Source: Pseudomonadota bacterium
GTDB taxonomy: Bacteria; Pseudomonadota; Alphaproteobacteria; Rhizobiales; Xanthobacteraceae
NCBI GenBank assembly: GCA_023431725.1
Contig: JAEYVN010000416.1
Span: 1-10,898 of the forward strand
Length of the DNA stretch: 10,898 bases
Direction of reading: 5' to 3'
How positions within the stretch are numbered: position 1 is the first letter of the stretch; each line of letters begins with the position of its first letter. Below the pieces are notes generated by a model that saw only the letters and a program-made list of their open reading frames with translations, was not told the origin of the DNA and searched no databases. Below are positions 1 to 6,527 of the stretch, piece after piece. The translations under genes were made by a program, and so were the position numbers.

Positions 1-1
1 T

Positions 2-790
2 ACGTCTACGCCACACCGCATTGTGCGACGGCCGGCGCATATCGGCAGGTCAAACAGCGCCCACTATCTCGTCAGCCTGCAACGAAGCGGCGTTGGCCGC
101 ATGCAGCAAGCCCACCAGTCCTGCGAATTGCAAGCGGGCGACATCGGCATCGTCGACGGTGCGCGGCCGTTCAGCGTTTCGTTCCCGCAAACGGTTGATC
201 GCGCCGTCGCCGTGATCCCGTCGGCAATGCTGCAAAGTCGCGCGCCGTGGTTGCTTGACCGGCCGATCGGTCGCATGAAACGCGATCCGGAGCTCCATCC
301 GATGCTGCGCATGACGATCGAACGATTGACAAGCCCGACCTGTCAATCGACGGATGAGGCGGAGTTGCTCGCTGATAACCTGTGCAATCTCGTCGCGCTT
401 CTCTCCGCACACAAAAGTTCGGAGGTAAATGCGGCACAAGAGCGGCTCTCCGAAATCGAACGGATGCTCGCTTTTATAAGACGGAATCTGAGTAATCCAA
501 ACTTGTCGCCGCAGACATTGGCCAAGTATTTGAATGTGTCCGTCAGGACGGTTCACAACCGGTTTGAATCGGTGGAAACATCATTCGGTCGCGCCTTGAT
601 CGAGATGAGACTGGACAAGGCTCAACGAGCCCTCACCGACCCACGCCAAGCCATTTATTCTGTGACACAGATCGCCTTTGGCGCTGGCTTCAACGACCTT
701 TCGCATTTTACGAAATCCTTCCGTGCGAAATTCGGTATGCCTCCGACACAATATCGGAGGTTGCGGCTGACACCCGGTGGCAGCGATTGA
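2..790 (+). CDS. AraC family transcriptional regulator (5' end outside window)
   Basis: DNA-binding transcriptional regulator, cytoplasmic; target genes unknown. The C-terminal ~100 residues form the two helix-turn-helix AraC domain: first HTH around LSPQTLAKYLNVSVRTVHNR, second around SVTQIAFGAGFNDLSHFTKS, followed by the family's ending FGMPPTQYRR. The upstream ~150 residues (HYLVSLQ..., GDIGIVDGARPFSVSFP) resemble the AraC_binding_2 sensor domain found in many proteobacterial regulators. The frame stays open to the window edge: seven in-frame codons (TSTPHRI) precede the GTG at 23 and fit the sensor-domain consensus. The gene therefore most likely starts upstream, and about 50-60 residues are missing compared with the usual ~320. 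It converges on the secretion operon and is not part of it, so a regulatory link is possible but not shown. The local sequence is less GC-rich by eye than the secretion genes. Confidence 0.87.
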   Translation, partial: TSTPHRIVRRPAHIGRSNSAHYLVSLQRSGVGRMQQAHQSCELQAGDIGIVDGARPFSVSFPQTVDRAVAVIPSAMLQSRAPWLLDRPIGRMKRDPELHPMLRMTIERLTSPTCQSTDEAELLADNLCNLVALLSAHKSSEVNAAQERLSEIERMLAFIRRNLSNPNLSPQTLAKYLNVSVRTVHNRFESVETSFGRALIEMRLDKAQRALTDPRQAIYSVTQIAFGAGFNDLSHFTKSFRAKFGMPPTQYRRLRLTPGGSD

Positions 791-974
791 AGCACATAAC
801 AATTCACACCGCGACATCCCTGCGCATCCCGATATCTGGATGACAACATTCAGGGGCGCACCGAGGAAAGCTCAAGCAAGCGACCCGACAATAGCCTGCC
901 ATGTGAACTCACGGCGCACCAATTGGAATACGCCATCATCATGACTTGTTGGAGCTGAGAGCGTTGTTTTTGTC
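791..974. other. Convergent intergenic gap
   Basis: This 184-bp stretch separates the ends of the AraC-type gene and the adaptor gene. I find no open frame worth calling and no convincing intrinsic terminator for either direction. A short 5-bp inverted repeat (catcc...ggatg, about 824-841) and a T-rich patch at 963-971 are present, but they are not next to each other in terminator arrangement. Confidence 0.5.
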
Positions 975-2282
975 CTATCTCTCTCTGAACGCCCTGTTCA
1001 TCTGGTCGGTGAGCGGTTTCATGAGGAAGGATAGAGCGGTTCGCTCCTGGGTTGAGACGTAGACTTCGGCCGGCATGCCCGGCACGAGCTTCATTTCGCC
1101 GAGATCCTGCGCTGCGTTCAGCTGCACCTGCGCGTAGTAATGTTCCAGTCCGTTGCCGGGGTCGCGCGCCGAAGCGGGGGAGACCATCGACACCTTGCCG
1201 TACAGCTCCGGCGTCGTGTTGCGATTGAACGCGGTCAGGCGGATGCGTGCCGCTTGTCCCTCCCGCACCTGATCGATATCGGCTGGCAATATCTTGATTT
1301 CAAACTTCAGTTCTGCATTTTCAGGCACGATGGTGGCGATGCGCGCGGCCGGCGTGGTCACGCCGCCAACGGTATGCACGAACAACTCGTTGACAAAGCC
1401 CGCGACCGGCGCCCGGATTTCCGTCCGGGAGATCCGATCCTTGATGGCCAGTTCACGCTCCCGCAATTCCGAGATCCGCGCTTCGACTGTGCGTAACTCG
1501 CGCTGCGCTTCCGTGCTGGCATTCTGGTCGATGGCAATGATCTGCAGCTTGATCTCACTCGACCGGACCTTGGCGCGCGCGATCGAGGCTTCGATCTCGC
1601 CGCGCTCACCGAGCAGGCGCGCCCATTCGCGATTGGCGGTGTAAACGCGGCTGTAGTCGACGATCTTCTTCTCGTACAGGGCGAGCAGCTTCTCGCGCTC
1701 GGCGCCGACAAGCTCCAGTTCGCCCTGCTTGGCCGAGAGGCGCGCCTGCATCCCTTTGATTTCCTCACCGGTCTGATTGATGCTCAGCTCGAGCTGCTCC
1801 TTGCGACTGTCGCGGGCATATTTGTTGCCCTTGAACAGATGCATCTCGCCATTCTTGATCTCGTCCGCCACCCAGGCCTTGTCGCTCAGTTCCTCCGGGA
1901 AGCTGATGAATGACAAATCATCCCGTTCGGCGATGAGACGAGCGCGGCGGCCAAGGACTTCCAACAACTGCGAACGGACGATCAGCAACTCGGCCTTGAT
2001 CTGCACGTCGTCAAGCGTGAGAAGGACCTGCCCCTCCTTCACGAAATCGCCTTGCCGGACGACGATAGACCTGACAATCCCGCCGTCGCGGTGCTGAACC
2101 TCCTTCAAATTCTGGTCGACCTTGACCGCGCCGAGCGCGATGATCGCTCCTTCCAACCGCGCCAGCACCGACCAGACGCCGCAACCCACCACCAGCAAAG
2201 CCATCAGCAACAGGCCGGTGATGATCCGCGGCGCCATGCGGAATGCCGCGTCAGCGGCCCTCGCGTTCTTGCGTGTCGTCAT
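975..2282 (-). CDS. HlyD family type I secretion periplasmic adaptor
   Basis: Membrane-fusion protein that joins the inner-membrane ABC transporter to an outer-membrane TolC-type channel. It has 435 residues, normal for the PrtE/HlyD family. A basic cytoplasmic N-terminus is followed by one membrane segment at about 19-41. A barrel-sandwich half lies at about 55-92 (VQHRDGGIV, GDFVKEGQVLLTLDD), a long coiled-coil hairpin at about 95-285, and the returning half with the family motif RTEIRAPVAGFV at 286-297. A beta-barrel domain follows (about 325-410, PGMPAEVYV), then the conserved tail FLMKPLTDQMNRAFRER. The ATG at 2282 is well fixed, because an in-frame TGA lies 33 nt upstream with no ATG, GTG or TTG between. 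The Shine-Dalgarno is weak (AGAAAGA). It lies 43 nt after the small RTX gene and is probably co-transcribed with it. The matching outer-membrane channel is not in the window. Confidence 0.95.
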   Translation of the reverse strand: MTTRKNARAADAAFRMAPRIITGLLLMALLVVGCGVWSVLARLEGAIIALGAVKVDQNLKEVQHRDGGIVRSIVVRQGDFVKEGQVLLTLDDVQIKAELLIVRSQLLEVLGRRARLIAERDDLSFISFPEELSDKAWVADEIKNGEMHLFKGNKYARDSRKEQLELSINQTGEEIKGMQARLSAKQGELELVGAEREKLLALYEKKIVDYSRVYTANREWARLLGERGEIEASIARAKVRSSEIKLQIIAIDQNASTEAQRELRTVEARISELRERELAIKDRISRTEIRAPVAGFVNELFVHTVGGVTTPAARIATIVPENAELKFEIKILPADIDQVREGQAARIRLTAFNRNTTPELYGKVSMVSPASARDPGNGLEHYYAQVQLNAAQDLGEMKLVPGMPAEVYVSTQERTALSFLMKPLTDQMNRAFRER

Positions 2283-2325
2283 AGTGCTGGTCTTTCTGCG
2301 CGCGATACGCTCTCATAGGCCTGTG

Positions 2326-4392
2326 TCAGGGCACGGTCGTCACGGTGACTTCGAGGTGGTGGCGTCCCGACAATTCGATCTCGACGGAATACGTATCGAT
2401 CACGCCGTCGCCATTGGCATCCCTCACTTCGACAATCGTCATGTCCTTGTCATCGATCTTCTCGAAGCGGAAGCGGACCGGCCGCTGATCCTGCGCATCG
2501 ACGAAATAGGTATTCTCGAAAGCATTTTCGATCTCCTTGAAGAGAGTCTTATTGCTCCCGTCGTCCTTGTAGCGGATCTCATAATCGGCAACGATGAGCC
2601 GGTCTCCGACCGTGAAATCTGTGATTTTCCCAACCACAAGGCCGTCATCCTGGGAATCATAACTGCGACGGGCATTGTTGAACTCGAACGTGTCCTTCCC
2701 GTCGCCGCCGGTCATGGCGACCGCGTGCTCCCCGGCCGTGATATGATCGTTGCCGCTGCCGGTGATGACATGTTCATAGTTCGATACCGTGTCGGAGCCG
2801 ATCTCCTCGCCTTCCGCCTTGCCGCTTTCGAGATCGACGACGACACTCTGCGTCGCCAGTGAGTAATCGAGCGTGTCGGCGTCGGCTCCTCCATTATAGC
2901 TATCGTTGGCCTGGTCGATTGCAGCGAGCGTATAATCATTACCGGCGCCCCCATCGACGTCGTCCTGGCCCGCGCCATCGGTGATGAAATCATCGCCGGT
3001 GCCGCCGGATATTTTGTCATTACCGGTGCCGGCCATCAGAACGTCGTTGCCGGCCCCGCCATCGAGGTCGTCATCGCCCTCCCCGCCGTCCAGCGCATCG
3101 TCGCCGTCGGCGCCATGCAATTGGTCATTGCCGGCGGCACCAAACAGCTCATCGTCACCGGCCCCACCGTCCAGAACGTCATCGCCCTCTTCGCCGAACA
3201 AGATGTCATTGCCCTGCTCACCGAAAATCCGGTCGTTGCCGCAGCCCGCAAAGACGATGTCGTTACCCGCTCCGGCATAGACGATGTCATCGCCGCAGCC
3301 GGCATAGACGACATCGTTGCCGGCACCGGCGATGATGTGATCGTTACCACTGCCGCCGCGAATGACGTCATTGCCGCCACGGGCATCGATATTGTCGTCG
3401 CCGTCGCCGGCATCGATGTCATCCTCATACTCGGTGCCGAGAATGTTGTCGTGGCCGTCTGTCCCGGCGATCGGCGGTTCTGCAACAACCTTCAAATATG
3501 CCTGCTGCCGGACTGCCGCGGTTCCGTCGCTGATCCAGTAGGTGAAGGTGATTTGACCGAGAACTCCAGGCATCGCATCGAATGACCAGCCGCCCTGCGT
3601 GGGCGTCAACGTGCCTGAGGATGCGTTGAGTCCAACCAGCGACAGCGTATCCCCGTCGGGATCACTCGCCCCGGTCAACAATACTGCCGAAGAAATGAAA
3701 TAGGTGTGGAAGCCGACCATGTCCTGCAGGCGGATGACGCTATTGACGCGGGGCGCGCGATTGGCCTGCACCGGTTCGTCATCGTCATCGCGTGGTCCAT
3801 GCGGATCGTGCGGATAGGGACTGCCTGGTCCCATGCCGTCGCCACCCGTCGACGTGGCGCTGGCTAACTGCGGGGCGGCATTGTCATTGGTCGGCGTAAT
3901 GATGCTCGGCGACGTGCTGGAACCAAGCGTCGGCAGATTGTTGCGGCGGACACCGCTGAACTCGAAGGCTGGAGAATCGCTGGCCATGAAGCCATCGATT
4001 GCCGGATCGTAGACTGATGACGCCGAGAACGGAATGACGTTGCTCGGCTCGGCTTCGTCCTTCTCGGCGTCTTCCTCGTCCTCGTTCTTCTCCGGTTCGG
4101 GAGAGCGTCCACGTGCTTCCGCCTCATCGTCCGATATTGCTGCGACGACATCATCGGACGTTTCGGGCTTATGCGATTCATCCTGGCCATCGCTCGCCGT
4201 CTGCGCTGTCCCGACCGGGAGGAAGGATTTCAGATAAAGGATCAAGCCGGCAAAAAGAACGAAGAAGCCATACCGGGCAACGCGCTGCTTCTTCTCTCGC
4301 TCGGCCGTCTTCTTGGCATCCTCGCCATAGGTCTCCGCGCCCTGTTGCTCGTTGTCCTGCTCGGATTGTTTGAATGCCTGAACCTTGATCAT
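2326..4392 (-). CDS. Membrane-anchored RTX protein with cadherin-like domain
   Basis: 688-residue calcium-binding protein of uncertain role, encoded inside the secretion operon. Residues 1-40 are charged (KKTAEREKKQRVAR), then one predicted membrane segment (about 41-60, FFVLFAGLILYL). This suggests an N-in anchor with the bulk in the periplasm. An acidic, low-complexity stretch follows (about 68-116), then a disordered Pro/His/Asp-rich part (about 185-210) and a cadherin-like beta domain (about 213-303, with DPDGDTLS). Residues 310-489 are 20 uninterrupted RTX nonapeptides, with cysteines at 366 and 384. The C-terminal part (about 505-688) resembles the end of the giant RTX protein and contains an EF-hand-like loop at 658-666, but ends in VTTVP. 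The start overlaps the ABC stop as ATGA and has a GGAGG site 5 nt upstream. It could be a tether, a calcium-dependent accessory of the exporter, or an unusual substrate; the sequence does not decide. Confidence 0.9.
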   Translation of the reverse strand: MIKVQAFKQSEQDNEQQGAETYGEDAKKTAEREKKQRVARYGFFVLFAGLILYLKSFLPVGTAQTASDGQDESHKPETSDDVVAAISDDEAEARGRSPEPEKNEDEEDAEKDEAEPSNVIPFSASSVYDPAIDGFMASDSPAFEFSGVRRNNLPTLGSSTSPSIITPTNDNAAPQLASATSTGGDGMGPGSPYPHDPHGPRDDDDEPVQANRAPRVNSVIRLQDMVGFHTYFISSAVLLTGASDPDGDTLSLVGLNASSGTLTPTQGGWSFDAMPGVLGQITFTYWISDGTAAVRQQAYLKVVAEPPIAGTDGHDNILGTEYEDDIDAGDGDDNIDARGGNDVIRGGSGNDHIIAGAGNDVVYAGCGDDIVYAGAGNDIVFAGCGNDRIFGEQGNDILFGEEGDDVLDGGAGDDELFGAAGNDQLHGADGDDALDGGEGDDDLDGGAGNDVLMAGTGNDKISGGTGDDFITDGAGQDDVDGGAGNDYTLAAIDQANDSYNGGADADTLDYSLATQSVVVDLESGKAEGEEIGSDTVSNYEHVITGSGNDHITAGEHAVAMTGGDGKDTFEFNNARRSYDSQDDGLVVGKITDFTVGDRLIVADYEIRYKDDGSNKTLFKEIENAFENTYFVDAQDQRPVRFRFEKIDDKDMTIVEVRDANGDGVIDTYSVEIELSGRHHLEVTVTTVP
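2926..3465 (-). repeat. RTX array: 20 tandem nonapeptides
   Basis: Residues 310-489 of the small RTX protein divide into 20 consecutive nine-residue units with no break in phase, from GTDGHDNIL to GGAGNDYTL. Known RTX arrays of this type fold on calcium binding into a parallel beta-roll with two nonapeptides per turn, which would make about ten turns here. Units 7 and 9 carry cysteine in place of the usual small residue. Confidence 0.95.
3484..3756 (-). other. Cadherin-like beta domain within small RTX protein
   Basis: Residues about 213-303, between an Asp/Pro/His-rich linker and the RTX array. It has the alternating hydrophobic pattern and the DPDGDTLSL segment typical of bacterial cadherin-like/VCBS-type repeats that bind calcium at domain junctions, and ends with FTYWISDGTAAVRQQAYLKVV. 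This is a family-level assignment from pattern only. Confidence 0.65.
4213..4272 (-). other. Predicted N-terminal membrane segment of small RTX protein
   Basis: Residues about 41-60 (YGFFVLFAGLILYLKSFLPV) form the only long hydrophobic run in the protein. They are preceded by several Lys/Arg residues and followed by an acidic region, so by the positive-inside rule the N-terminus would be cytoplasmic. There is no clear signal peptidase site, so it reads as an uncleaved anchor. Confidence 0.75.
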
Positions 4393-6152
4393 GCGGGCCT
4401 CCGGATGGCCTGATAGGTTTCGGCAGCAGATCTTGCGGCTGCCGGCTGTGTTGCTGGCTGCGACGCCGGCTTCATGATCTCGTTCTTTGGGCCGAAGGCG
4501 GCGATACGGCCATTCTGGACCACGGCCAGGTACTCGACCGCGACAAGAGCGCTCGGCCGATGAGCGACAACAATGGCGATTCCGCCGCGCGCGCAGATGC
4601 CCTTGATGGCATCGGTGAGCGCCATTTCTCCCTCGCCATCGAGATTTGAATTGGGCTCATCCATGATGACGAGGAACGGATCGCCGTACAGCGCGCGGGC
4701 GAGACCGATCCGCTGACGCTGTCCGGCTGACAGCGCCGCTCCCTGCGAGCCGATTTGCGTGCGATAGCCCTCGGGCAGCTTCACGATCATCTCATGCACG
4801 CCGGCCGCCCGCGACGCTTCAATGACCTCTTTGTAGTTTGGCTCGGGATCGAACCGCGAGATATTTTCCTCGATGGTTCCGTCCATGAGGCTGACGTCCT
4901 GCGGCAGATAGCCGAAATGTTTGCCCCATTCCGCTTCGCGCCATTGCGAGAGATCCGCCCCATCAAGCCGGATGCTGCCGCGAAGCAGCGGCCAGATGCC
5001 GGCGATCGCGCGCACCAGCGTGGTCTTGCCGCCGGCACTCGGCCCAATGACACCCAAGGCGTGGCCGGCCTCGATCTCGAAGCTGACATCGCTCAGGATC
5101 ACACGACCCGAACCAGGCACCGCAACCGTCACCTTGTCGACACTGAGCTTGTGCTTCGGCGGCGGCAGCATCATCGGCTCTTCAGCCGTGATCATCGCGA
5201 CAACCGTATCGCGCAGCCGCTGATAGGCCATGCGCGCGGCCACGAACGGCTTCCAGTTGCCGATGGCAAGATCGACCGGCGCCAGCGCACGGGCACTCGC
5301 CACCGAACAGGCAATGATCGCACCGGCCGACAATTCCTGCTTGATTGTCAGATAGGCGCCAAGTCCCAGCACCGCCGACTGCAGCACCATGCGGAGCACG
5401 CGCGAGATCGCCGAGAAGGTGCCGCTGATGTCATTCGCGCGTGTCTGCAGATCGAGATGATCGGCATTGGCCACATTGAAGCGGTCGACCGCGCGATCGG
5501 CAAAACCCATTGCCTTGAGGATATCAGCGTTCCGCGTGTTCGAATCCGCAATCGTATTGCGCGTGATCGCGGCCTTGCGGGTCTCGTTGTTCAGCGCCTT
5601 CGTTCGAAACTCACTGACGATGGTCAGGATCGTCAGGATGATCGCCCCGCCCAACGTCAGCGCACCCAGTAACGGATGCAGCATATAGATGAAGATCAGA
5701 TAGATCGGCATCCAGGGCAGGTCGAACAGCGCCATCGGACCCTGGCCGCCGAGGAAGCTGCGCACGGTGTCGACATCGCGGCCCCGGTCAAGGGCCTCTG
5801 AGGTCGAGAAGCCGAAGCGCGGCATGTCGATCGCAACCCGATGCGCCAGCGGCGCGATCTTCTTGTCAAGACGGGCGCCGACACGGACCAGGATCTGCGA
5901 ACGGATGATGTCGAACGCGCCCTGGAACAGATAAAGCCCGATCGCCAATGTCGACAGCACAACGAGCGTTGGCACGCTGCCACTGGTCAGCGCGCGATCG
6001 TAGATCTGCATCATGTAGAGGGAACCGGTCAACGCCAGAACGTTGATGATGCCCGACAACACGAACAGAAAAATGATGATGCTGCGAAAGCCCGAGGTCA
6101 GCTCCGCGAGCTTCTGCCGCTTGATCCCCGTCAGGTCTTTTACTTTTGCCAT
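4389..6152 (-). CDS. Type I secretion system permease/ATPase (PrtD-type ABC transporter)
   Basis: Inner-membrane ABC exporter that energises one-step secretion of the RTX substrate. 587 residues, the usual size for the PrtD/RsaD group; there is no N-terminal C39-like domain of the HlyB type. The membrane domain covers about 20-310, with hydrophobic segments near 23-48, 60-80, 145-180 and 255-290. The nucleotide-binding domain is complete: Walker A GPSAGGKTT at 370-378 (Lys376), Q-loop at Gln418, signature LSAGQ at 474-478, Walker B FLVIMDEP at 493-500 (catalytic Glu499), D-loop SNLD at 502-505 and H-loop His531. The tail (563-587) is Ala/Pro/Gln-rich. The ATG at 6152 has only a modest site (GAGTGA). 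The gene lies 75 nt after the giant RTX gene and overlaps the small RTX gene by four bases. Confidence 0.97.
   Translation of the reverse strand: MAKVKDLTGIKRQKLAELTSGFRSIIIFLFVLSGIINVLALTGSLYMMQIYDRALTSGSVPTLVVLSTLAIGLYLFQGAFDIIRSQILVRVGARLDKKIAPLAHRVAIDMPRFGFSTSEALDRGRDVDTVRSFLGGQGPMALFDLPWMPIYLIFIYMLHPLLGALTLGGAIILTILTIVSEFRTKALNNETRKAAITRNTIADSNTRNADILKAMGFADRAVDRFNVANADHLDLQTRANDISGTFSAISRVLRMVLQSAVLGLGAYLTIKQELSAGAIIACSVASARALAPVDLAIGNWKPFVAARMAYQRLRDTVVAMITAEEPMMLPPPKHKLSVDKVTVAVPGSGRVILSDVSFEIEAGHALGVIGPSAGGKTTLVRAIAGIWPLLRGSIRLDGADLSQWREAEWGKHFGYLPQDVSLMDGTIEENISRFDPEPNYKEVIEASRAAGVHEMIVKLPEGYRTQIGSQGAALSAGQRQRIGLARALYGDPFLVIMDEPNSNLDGEGEMALTDAIKGICARGGIAIVVAHRPSALVAVEYLAVVQNGRIAAFGPKNEIMKPASQPATQPAAARSAAETYQAIRRPA
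4398..4402 (-). promoter_or_regulatory. Strong Shine-Dalgarno of the small RTX gene
   Basis: GGAGG on the minus strand lies five bases before the ATG at 4392, inside the last codons of the ABC gene. Together with the ATGA stop/start overlap, it supports this start and suggests coupled or efficient re-initiation. Confidence 0.8.
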
Positions 6153-6176
6153 GACTTCACTCGATTGACATTCAAC

Positions 6177-6189
6177 CCGGACAATCCGG
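6177..6189 (-). promoter_or_regulatory. Second hairpin, mutually exclusive with the main stem-loop
   Basis: CCGGA-UUG-UCCGG in the minus-strand transcript forms a 5-bp hairpin. It uses the same CCGG bases (6186-6189) that close the larger stem-loop, so the two structures cannot form together. It lies between the large stem and the start of the ABC gene. Confidence 0.55.
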
Positions 6190-6216
6190 CCGAAGGCTTG
6201 TTCAGCCTTCAGCCGG
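6186..6216 (-). promoter_or_regulatory. Intergenic stem-loop between substrate and ABC genes
   Basis: In the minus-strand transcript, arms CCGGC-U-GAAGGC and GCCUUC-G-GCCGG pair into a 12-bp stem (one U-G wobble) around a 7-nt loop, starting 11 nt after the stop of the giant RTX gene. No U-run follows, so it is not a canonical intrinsic terminator. By inference it acts as a partial terminator or as a 3' stabiliser that lowers exporter expression relative to substrate. Confidence 0.75.
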
Positions 6217-6227
6217 CATTGCGATGC

Positions 6228-6527
6228 TTAGAGATTGAAGTTCGAGTTGGTCAGGGTCCGATGCCCATCAAGCTCGATCTTGAAGTCGGCTTCGGTATCA
6301 CCGTTCACGTTGGCGCTGACGATCGTGTAGTCGATGCCCTCGCGGGTTTCGAAGGTCACCGCGATCTGTCCCGCCGCCGTGAAGGCATTGCCATTGATCA
6401 GCGTGAAGGCCTGATCGCCGGCCACCGTGGTATTGGCGTCGATGCCGCTCAGATCCAGCCGGTCGCCCGGCTGGAAGCCGACGATCGTGTCGCCATCCGC
6501 GGCCGCCGAAGTCTCGAACACGAAGGT
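6228..6527 (-). other. M10_C-type C-terminal domain with secretion signal
   Basis: The last ~99 residues match the serralysin C-terminal pattern: GNDTFVFE, DTIVGFQPGDRLDLSGIDA, then GDTEADFKIELDGHRTL and the terminus NSNFNL. In known RTX exoproteins this end carries the uncleaved signal read by the ABC transporter. Confidence 0.88.

Noticed and set aside
23..790. GTG at 23 as the true start of the AraC-type gene
   Set aside because: The frame continues upstream to the window edge and the upstream codons still fit the sensor domain. A start here would truncate that domain.
2160..2282. Lipobox-like VVGC in the adaptor (Cys34), suggesting a lipoprotein
   Set aside because: The hydrophobic run continues past the Cys, and HlyD-family adaptors in type I systems are anchored by such a membrane segment. 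The match is probably accidental.
2251..2316. 21-codon open frame overlapping the adaptor start on the minus strand
   Set aside because: It has an ATG but only a poor ribosome site and no recognisable leader features. Short chance frames like this are common, so it is not called.
2122..2862. 246-codon + strand open frame across the adaptor/small RTX junction
   Set aside because: It is antisense to two genes with strong family evidence, and its composition is typical of a shadow frame.
2926..3465. Repetitive DNA here considered as a CRISPR array or tandem DNA repeat element
   Set aside because: The 27-bp periodicity is in phase with coding RTX nonapeptides and the units diverge at synonymous sites. 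There are no constant repeats with unique spacers.
4755..5672. 305-codon open frame on the + strand opposite the ABC gene
   Set aside because: It is a shadow of a clear ABC transporter with all nucleotide-binding motifs. Its translation is Arg/His/Asp-rich without any domain, as expected antisense to GC-rich codons.
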